NCBI GenBank assembly: GCA_003024985.2
Contig: PXIH01S0064190.1
DNA from: Euperipatoides rowelli
Lineage: Eukaryota > Onychophora > Udeonychophora > Euonychophora > Peripatopsidae
Length of the DNA: 11,715 nucleotides
Reading direction: 5' to 3' (one strand)
Of this stretch, positions 1 to 8,800 are shown piece after piece (the first letter of the stretch is position 1; each line of letters opens with the position of its first letter). The position numbers and the translations under genes were made by a program. The notes under the pieces were generated by a model. The model was given only the letters and a program-made list of their open reading frames with translations. It made no database searches and was not told the DNA's origin.

Positions 1-120
1 AAAATTTTTAAAAAAAATATTTTAAATTAATGGACAAATATTATCATGTATTGTAGGGAATATTTTGCTTTTTTATTTTTTAACTTATATACTGTGCTAT
101 GAATACATTACATTTAGTGA

Positions 121-190
121 ATTATGGCGCCCTCTAGTGAGCCAGAATAAGGGTGGTCGCCCTTCTCGCCCGCCCCTAAGGCCGGGCCTG
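121..190. repeat. Small GC-rich element with GGCGCCCTCTAG, possible transposon end
   Basis: A sharp GC-rich island in AT-rich intron. It begins ATGGCGCCCTCTAGTGAGCC and continues through CCCTTCTCGCCCGCCCCTAA to GGCCGGGCCTG. Short 'GCGCCCTCTAG' blocks recur in dispersed repeats of many invertebrates (general recollection, not searched). It lies on the 3' side of the LINE remnant relative to that element's reading direction, so it may be part of the same insertion or a separate short element. Confidence 0.35.
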
Positions 191-548
191 ATTTTCATGC
201 AAATTATGAAATAACCGCAATTTTTTGAAGATTTTTTTTTAAATGCTACGAAAATACTATTTTTCAGTTTGAAAATGCTATAAGATTATTTTTAAAATGC
301 TACAAATGTCCGTCCCTACTCATGAGCAAACAATGAAAATTTCAACTTGAACCCTATAGTCAAGCCAAATTAGAAATATCCCACACGAAAGAATTCAAGT
401 TTTGTAATAACTCTAAAAAAAATTTAAAAGCGCACTTAGTCCTATTCTGGGCCTTATTATTTGGAATGTAGTAATAAACAATATCTCTAACAGATCGATA
501 TTGGATAACATATCATTATTGGATGTGTTTATGAGTCGGAAATTCGCG

Positions 549-1240
549 CTCATGAATCACTCAAGATTTCTATCTTGAGCTCTTCTTTTTTAGTAGCCTA
601 CTTACTATTCCCTGATGTTAGCCCATTCCTTAGGGTCATCCAGCTATTCTTTCCATGGTATTTCCCTTCCTTATTACCTTTCTGTCCATCCCTCAAATGT
701 TGTTACTAGTATAATTCGGGCAGATCCTCTCAAAGCATGCCTCGCATATTTCCATTTCTTTTTTTTTTCATCCAGAAGGCTATAACCACCTCTACATACT
801 TTCTCATTTCTGATCAAATCTGTCAATATTTTTCTCGCACACCAGATATCAAAAGCATTGATCTTCTTTTCCGAGTCTTTGGTTCAAGTCCAAGTTTCAT
901 ATCAGAAAACTGATCAAACGTAGCATTTTAATATCTTCAACTTTAAATATTTGTTAACGTTTCTTCTTAAATGTTATATTTGTTACCAAAATTCTGATTT
1001 TGCCATTCTTATCCTTTTTGAATTTCTATTGAATTCTTTCAGGTTCCATTATCAAGCTGCCCAAAGATTTAAATTCCTTCATCTGTTCTACTTCCATTTC
1101 ATCTTGCATTAATGTACTTTGTTACCAATGACTAATTTTTTTGTCTCCCCTATATTAATATTCATTCTTCATTGTGTTCCAATTATATTAATCTTTAGCA
1201 ATGCTCTTTACAATTCTGCCATACTTTTCGTGAGAATGGC
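549..1240 (-). mobile_element. Decayed RTE-like LINE, C-terminal part of the reverse transcriptase
   Basis: Minus-strand translation gives a broken but clear non-LTR retrotransposon protein. In order: ILTKSMAEL and INIGETKKLVIGNK (about 1105-1238), MEVEQMKEFKSLGSLI (1050-1097), KRIRMAKS, then LKLKILKCYV-SVF-YETWT and TKDSEKKINAFDIWC (824-898), WKYARHALRGSARIILVTTF, and LDDPKEWANIRE with an AQDR ending (about 560-640). These are the usual blocks after the catalytic centre of endonuclease-type LINE reverse transcriptases (V-EFKYLGS, LK-YVWSVLLYG-ETWTL, EMWCWRR, GH-LR, WLDD). Stops interrupt it repeatedly; one TGA sits at 884-886 inside TWT-TK, another replaces the W of YVW. No YADD box, endonuclease or 5' end is visible. 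It lies in the same orientation as ERCC6. The RTE-type assignment is tentative; the LINE RT call is firm. Confidence 0.82.
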
Positions 1241-2691
1241 ATTATATTCTCTATGTTTAAAATAGAGGGAGACCACAAATATCATAGCCTTACACCAGTT
1301 TTCTTCAAACCAATCAGTGAAATTCTTATTTATCCTAAATAATAATTTAAAAAAAAATAACACACTAGTCTCAATATAATCTCTAAAAAGTTTAAAGCAT
1401 TAATTTTTTTTTTAAAAAAAAAAAACTCTCTCTAGGATTCAAGAATGATGTCTGTGCATCCAAAGTGATTTTTTTTTAAAAATTTCATAAGTTACTGAGA
1501 TACAGCTTTTCACTAATTGTTTGATCCTTGTCTAGAGATCCAAAATTAAATTCGGCATGTCCACTTTTCTGTCAGTTTTCTTTAAAACCAGTTATTGAAA
1601 TGTAGTTTTAAGGTAATAGTTTGTTCATAATCAAAAGTTAATTGTAATTAGATTTCACACATGGAGACTTGGCACATCAGGGCCAATTTCTTTCAAAGCC
1701 ATAACAGATATGTAGTTTTCCTAATTAACATAATCTAGGATGAAAACTTACTGCAGCTCATTTTCTTCATTAAAAGTATAATTTAAAATATAATTTTTCA
1801 TTTCCATACATATTGAATAGGAAATCTTACTGTAATGATATGAATGAGTGCCAAATATTTTATGCACTTTGAAGTGAAGTATGCGCGTGAGTTTTATTAT
1901 AATCACCATGTTGAATTCAAATTGTGCTAAAATAGTGTTCTCATACTTTGGAAAGAGTAAAAAAATTACTTACAACAAAGTGATTGCCTAATCCATAATT
2001 TGTAGAAACATGCCCCTACTCTGTACTAACTTAACAAGTATAGTGAAAAAACAATTTTTTTTTTTTTTTTCATTTTTAGAACTTTTAACATTGAATTAAT
2101 TGCAGCAAAATACAGAGGATAAATCTAACCAATGATCAGATGGTGTCCTTTGACATTGCCGTTACAATCTTATGGATTTAAAACATTTAGCTATGGTCAA
2201 ACTCATTATGTACCATTTCCAAGAACTGAGGGGAAATGTAAGCTTCTCATATGGTTAATGAAAATTGAAATTTAAGTTTCTTGTAAAGAATCCAGTTAAA
2301 TTTAAAGATGAAGATTAATAAAAAAAAAAATCCTCACCTAAATTAAAAAAATCATAAAATTAACACTATTCTTCTAGGAGTTTCATATTAGATTAATTCA
2401 AATGGCATTGGCTTTCATTTTCAAGCAAAAGGGTTCTAAATATTTTATTAAAAAAAAAACTGACTTTTGAAAATTGCACCACTAGTGACAATTGTGTATT
2501 TGGGAAGCAAAGAATTAAAACCAATAATATTGAATTTAATTCGATTCATTCAATTTTAATTTTTGGGTTGACAATACTAAATATTAGTGAGAAACAATGC
2601 TGTTAAATTTCAACATGCTTTGACTAGTTTCAACAAAATCACTTTAATCTATATAAAACTATTACAAAAATGTGAAGTAATATGTCCTAAC

Positions 2692-2862
2692 CTTCTTACT
2701 TGCCAGGGTTACTTGGGCATCAGGATTCCTGATCTTGTGTCCTTCATCCAAAATGATATAATGCCAGTCTAACTTGACTAGGCTCTCTTGATGGATGGTC
2801 ATCCCAGAGTATGAGGTGATCAAAATTCCATTACTCTTATTGATGTTTCTCATTAATGTGTA
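2692..2862 (-). CDS. ERCC6: ERCC6 exon A: SNF2 motifs Ib and II (DEGH)
   Basis: 171 nt, 57 codons in phase 0, after an ATTTTCAG acceptor at 2863. The peptide starts [19 protein letters not shown] (motif Ib). It continues [19 protein letters not shown], with the Walker B/motif II DEGH at 2737-2748, and ends VTLASKK. CSB uses DEGH where most SNF2 proteins have DEAH or DEGQ. The donor is uncertain. AAG/GTTAGG (end at 2692) keeps the alignment through Lys-Lys. GCAA/GTAAGA (end at 2700) is a better consensus but trims the alignment and changes phase. The read-through codons after 2692 happen to spell Val-Arg-Thr, close to the family's next residues Phe-Arg-Thr, before running into a stop. The next exon (motif III) is not found in 1-2691. 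Confidence 0.93.
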
Positions 2863-5800
2863 CTGAAAATGAGAAATACAAAAAATATAATTTAGTCTAC
2901 TTGTGCTATTAAAAACTATTTTTTTTTTAGGAGAGGGAGTATTAAGCTAAAGTTTTAATTTTCCATAAAATAATTAATTATTAGACAGTTATAATCTTTC
3001 ATACCTTATTTCCTGAATAAGATCCAGAGTCATGGAGAATAGCTACCCTAAATGCTGGCCACCAGGTTTGAAATTCTTTCAGCCACTGAGACATAACTGT
3101 GGCAGGACATACAATGATTGAAGGTCCTAGTCCTTGATATCTATTTAAATCATGAAAAAAACAATATATAGTTTATATACACAATATACAAAATATAAAT
3201 GTACTATGTGCATCTATGTATAGAACATATACAAAATATATTTACTGTATATAAATACAGTATACTGTATACTGTATAATATAGTATATACTGTACAATG
3301 CGGCATACATGGTGTGGAATAGAATTAAATTAACGATGATGGATTTTACTATATATGTTGAGTTGAGGGAGATGATGATACTGCTATGATATGGTTGAAT
3401 TAGAAATAGGAAAACTGGGTAGCAGGTACCTGCTACCAATCCCTAATAACTAAGCCTATTGTAAAGAAGCATTTAAATAAATACTAAAAATTAAAAAAAA
3501 TTAGTAAATTTAAACAATTTGATTAATTTATTGTATTAAACTATTCCAAGGAAGGCCATTATAAGAGTCAAGAGTAACAAAAGACAAGGCTTAACTTCAC
3601 CCAAAAACAATATGTAGGCAATCCATCCAATCAGAACAAATGATAAAAGAACTATGAACTATACACATGAGGCTCACACTCTACAGAAGAAAAAATAGAG
3701 ATCATATTCTGAATAACAATAAATTGCACAATATGATATGTTTAAGTACCGGAGCGTACTCGAATCACATAAAGAACTGACTGTAATCATGTAATTCTCT
3801 TTCTGTTGATGTACCCAGATTACATATGTCTTATTTGTTACGATTCTTACGCTATGGAATCCCATAATAGTGAAAGGCCTATAATATTTATCTGGAGAAC
3901 ATTCAATCCGTACCTAAGTCACAACCTGCCAACCAAGGCACTGACGTCGCTCCTGTATGCCGTATAATAACCTTCCTCTGTGATCCTCCCTCCCTGAACC
4001 TGCAACTCTGAATAGATAGGAACTGAACCCCTCAAATCTGTCCCGGCTGGATAAGCTTTCATTATTCTAGCACACATAATATATCTTGATTTAATAAATA
4101 ATATAATAAGTACCCTACAGTTGTTGTTGTTAATATTAATATTTAATTCAGTTGGTATTCCCTTATCAGTTTTCTGAGTGCCAAAGACTAAACCTTTTAG
4201 AAATATGTCCTAAGCGCCGATAAGAGAAGCTCGGCTTGAAACTGAAATTGAAGTTTAAATCACTTTATTAGACCAAACAAATGAAAACAATAATAATACA
4301 ACGGCAGCAACTCACTGCATAAGGCAGATATAATAGAAAAACCCATGAAATTAAACTATGCTACAATTAATACCAGCAGAGAACAGTGCATACTGTACTC
4401 TTTGGAAATAGTCTTTGCCAAATCCAACTGAAATAATAAAAATAAATTGAGAATAGTTCTGTTGGAAATAGCGAAACACATTTTTCAAGCATTTATTGCA
4501 GAAATAAATTAGCATTAATATGCCCGTTCAAGGAGAGTTGTTTGTTTTGCACATTGTTTACAATCTGTGGTTAATCATGCCACGTTAAATACATTTACTA
4601 TGAAATAGCAAAAGCCTCATTATGAAAGTAAACAAATGTGCAAAGACAACACAGTTTATTCCCTGCACGAGCCAATTAATGAGAACAAACCAAAATAGCA
4701 ATGTGTTACATCATTCCCCCAAATATAAAAATTTCACCCATAAATTTAAAAAAAAAAAAAATGGAAAAATTTTAAAGTACAACCTGAGATTTACAAGTTT
4801 TTTTTAAACATAACACTCGAAAGAGCAACTAAATTCAAGTGATTATGAGTAGAGATTTGAATGTTTTTTTAATAATACTCCAGAATAGCAACCAATATGG
4901 GAGCGGACAGAATGCGACTAGGAACAAAGCCCTAGAAGAGCAACCAAAAAATTTTATGACCGCAGTTTCCAAAATAAAAGTTATGTTTTTCTAAACTACA
5001 TTAATGTACATTTCTTTTCAAAATGGATTTTGAAATAAAATGTACACTACAGTATTTAATATTATCATTAATATTAACAATTTTTTTTTTTAAATTCTCA
5101 AGTCTAATTTTAGTAGCTAAAATGGGCTGCTAACATTCATAATATGGTAGCCAGAAGTTTTCTTTTGGTAGATATGGGCTAATGGGAATTTCGAAACCTG
5201 ATATATATACAGTATATACCGTTTATTATAAACTATAAAGAATGCTTAAATTCATTTTTAAAATTGTCATACTAATTTGCATGTGTAAAGGAACAGCTGA
5301 TTTTTGTTTATTTGTTTACTCTTGTACAATGACCTTTCTATATTTAATAGTGAAATTTTTTTTTTTTTTTTTTTTTTTNTNTNTTNTTTTTNTANAAATA
5401 ACATATAGGCTAGGCCTAGTATAGTCTATCAGATATTTTCCTCAAGGCAAACCTAATGTTATTTAGATTATATCTGTAAAATTTGCTTTTAGTTAGGCAA
5501 TATTTTTATATGCAAATTATAGTGTAGGCCAGGGTAATAGAGGAATAAATAAAGTAACTTCTTTAATTAAGCTTTCCTCAGTTCAAAATATTTTATTTGG
5601 ATTAATAATGTTTTCATTAGTAGAAATTTAATTTAGGTAATAAAACTCAATTAATGCTTATTTTATAGTTATTGTATTCTATTTTCGATCAAAAATAATT
5701 AAAAAAACTGCAAGGATGATGAAACATTCTACTAAAGATTTATTGTTGTTGTTTAAAGCATTCTTTTATTAATGAAAAGTCCTCCTTTAAAATATCACTA

Positions 5801-8800
5801 AGGAAACACTCCCCCCCCCCCCATTATTTTCTACAATTAATATCAAAATAAAATATAAATAGCTAGAATATTGACCACAAGTCACCATAAAGAATTTAAA
5901 AACAATATTGTTTGAACTGTAGACTATGCATTATTTTTCTTTATAATTTTTTTTTTTTTAAAATACTGAATTAAAGGTTTGGCCTTCAACTTTAAATAAA
6001 TTAAAATGAATATTGAAGTGTATTTTACTTATGAAGTTTGTAACTATTTAAAAAAATTAGGGACATTTTGCATCCCGGTCAGGTCTTTAGGGGACACTGG
6101 GACATTTCTTAATAATGGTGTTGCCCAGGTTAATTCGGGACGAATGGTATCTCTATATACTGTATATGCAATATATACAGAATATACTGTATGTATATGC
6201 TGCATTTGTAAATTCATTACATTAGTTGAGAAGAGTTCTTTTTTAATTGTGCAAACCATTAAAATTGTTTTAAACAGAGAGTATAACCAGGGCATATTTA
6301 CCGAGGAATTTTATTTTTTTACTTATTTAGAAAGAAATTTGAAATATTTTTGAATAAACTAAGAAAATTATTACTTCAATATTAGTTATACTGATTACAA
6401 TGTACAGTAAACACAGCACACTAGTGTTAGGCAAAGTACTAATTTANGAATAAACTAAGAAAATTATTACTTCAATATTAGTTATACTGATTACAATGTA
6501 CAGTAAACACAGCACACTAGTGTTAGGCAAAGTACTAATTTAATAATCGATTAAGAACCAGTACTAATTGACAGTGAACTTATTATATATACAGTATATA
6601 TATATATATATATATTTTAAATTAAAAAATTTACAAAAGTTTAAAGTAATATAGCCAATAAATTTGGAAAATGATCTGATTAAGACAGAAGTATGAAAAT
6701 TATTATAGTACCTGTTCATATTTACTCTAGACATATCATTTGGGTTTACCACAGTAAATACAAGTAAGTAATCATCAGATATTTTTTGCTTATATATCTG
6801 ATTTGAATAAGTTATTATTGATTATAATATTTACAACATTCAACTTCTTCATTAAAGTAGGCTTTTCTTGAATTTGTGATGATAAGTTATTATTGATTAT
6901 AATATTTATAATTTATTAATTATATCTTTTCATACTTAGCCTGTTGCCTTCAAGTAGAAATATTAGCCATCTAAGTTAGCCTATCATTGATGGGTGTAAA
7001 TACCAAAATGCATCGAAAAATATTACTGCTATACTGTACATAAATAAATACGCAAAATTATGATTTTTTTTTTTTGCATGTTTAGGTTAGATTAGTCAAG
7101 GAATTCTCTTGTCTATAAATTAAGCACTGAGTATAGCATTTAGTTCATTTAATTTTTATTTGTTGACATACTATCCGAATCTATAACAAACTTTACAGAA
7201 ACATTTTCTCTTTGATATCTTTAAATCTTAAATACTTATGAATTATAACTTCATATAAAAATTAAATTAATTTAGAATAAATAAACAAACTTACCGGAGA
7301 CTTTTTGAAGGCAAATTGCTATATCTAAGACCAGCTAAGAAAGCAATGGCTTGTATAGTTTTTCCCAAGCCCATTTCATCTCCCATAATTCCTCCTACTT
7401 GCTGAATATGCAATTCCCATAACCATCTTACTCCTGTTTTTTGATATCTGAGAGAAAAAAAAATTCTAAATGATCATTGAGAAAAATGAATATAGAAGGA
7501 TGACAAATATTTTATCTTTGTATTGATTTTTAAATCAGGGTTGGAAAGTGGCCCAATCAATAAAACATTTTATTCATTATTTACTTACTGTAAAAATATA
7601 GTAATAAAATTATTACTTTGAAATAATAGAGACTAATGCAAAATATCTAGAATAACATTTTCCCAGCCAATTTTTCTTTCCTTTAATTGGATGAGAAATT
7701 TCTAGAAAAATGTTCATTTCACCGATTGCTTACATGTATTCAATAGGGTAGGGCAAGTATTTATGAGCAAGCACCAATACTAACCCATCAATTAAAAAAA
7801 AAAAGTTTTGACAGCTAAGCTGCATTATAAAGACTTTCATTATTTGTTGCAAAAGCTCCATGTAGTATTACAAAAGAAATATCATTCTTACCCATACAAC
7901 TTTTTCCAAATTTTTCCAGGAATTTTAAGGCCTCCTTCAAACTCCATTTCAGATTCCTCTTCAGAATCTTCCAGCTCAGGATTTTCATATTTTAATCGTT
8001 TTTTCCAAAGTTCCTCTTCTTTATATTCTCTAAAAAAAATTTTTAAAAAAAATATTTTAAATTAATGGAAAAGTGATAAACTAAGTTAACTAGAAGCAAA
8101 AAATAAGAGATTATCAAGCACTACATGTTTTAGAAATATAAAAAAAAAAAAACTGTTTATGGAGAAAAAAAGAGGGAATAAGAGATAGAGTGATAAAGAG
8201 AGTTGGTTGGGGGTAAAAGTAAAGTTGCATTTGTTACATTTGGCTGTAAATATACTTTTGATGATAATTTTCAGCAACAGTATCAGAATCTGGAATATAT
8301 TGCTGATGATATTTAGAGATTTACTGAGTTTAAAATTGAATCCAATAACATTGATAGTTCAAAATAATGCTTGGTAAATGATTTACAACCAAGGACGTAT
8401 TAAAATGGACCTGTTTATACACATTACCAAGATGTTTTTTCGAGCTAAACGTTTTACCCTATTCGCTCTGGAAAATTATACAATTAACTAGATAATGCCA
8501 CTAAAGTTGCATCATCACCACAAAAATCTCTTTTCTCAATCTTACAATGGTAGAGGTGTGCAATTTGATACAATTTTCATTTCCCTATCATTTACACTCA
8601 AGGAATATTGAGTAAACTTCAAGGAATATTGAGTAGACTCTGTCAAAACTAGTCAAGATTATAACACTGATCGAAGGCAAAAATACTTTTCTGAATACTG
8701 ATTAGACTCCAGTGACTAGTTCAGATTCCTACAACATTGATCAAGGCTGCATTTTTTTTTTAAATTCAAGCAAAACATTTTTCTTAGACAATAATCAAAT

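Larger units (their letters stand above)
1..2691 (-). other. Last visible ERCC6 intron (open at the left edge), with a LINE remnant
   Basis: No exon encoding the expected continuation (an RTPHRIILSGSP-type motif III segment) is found on the minus strand here, so the intron is at least 2.69 kb. It holds a small GC-rich element (about 121-190) and a decayed LINE reverse transcriptase (about 549-1240). From about 1260 to 2690 it is AT-rich sequence with homopolymer runs and no supportable gene. Confidence 0.7.
3141..7294 (-). other. Large ERCC6 intron between motif I and motif Ia exons
   Basis: 4,154 bp with GTAAGT donor and AAATAG acceptor. It contains TACTGTA-type microsatellites (3243-3296, 5203-5221, 6155-6195, 6583-6615), a 20-bp palindrome at 3418, a low-quality poly-T/N patch at 5356-5395 and a 12-C run at 5811. 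A possible GGGACA-type repeat lies at about 6058-6145, a 95-bp duplication at 6352-6542 and a 27-bp direct repeat at 6807/6882. The stretch 3880-4070 is less AT-rich than its surroundings and may be an old insertion, but I do not recognise it. From 4200 to 5200 I see nothing beyond AT-rich sequence. No open frame inside has recognisable protein content. Confidence 0.8.

Noticed and set aside
881-891. GGTTCAAGTCC, resembling a tRNA B box
   Set aside because: No A box or cloverleaf can be drawn around it, and it falls inside the LINE reverse-transcriptase fossil, where it encodes the TWT-TK region.
3674-3865. 63-codon minus-strand open frame in the large intron
   Set aside because: The peptide matches nothing I recognise, has no splice-consistent connection to ERCC6 and is within chance length for AT-rich DNA.
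5242-5424. Plus-strand frame with a hydrophobic, Phe-rich peptide
   Set aside because: The Phe run is the poly-T/N low-quality patch translated; this is not evidence for a membrane protein.
6006-6353. 115-codon plus-strand open frame
   Set aside because: It lies in the large ERCC6 intron and runs through a TACTGTA microsatellite and a repeat-like stretch. The peptide shows no domain signature, and an equally long-looking frame exists on the other strand (6044-6295).
7808-8065. 85-codon plus-strand open frame with a Ser-rich peptide
   Set aside because: It is the antisense of ERCC6 exon D; the Ser run mirrors the acidic Glu/Asp codons of that exon.
8086-8277. Minus-strand frame rich in Phe/Leu/Ser
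   Set aside because: It is translated from a polypyrimidine stretch of intron D/E and has no coding signature.
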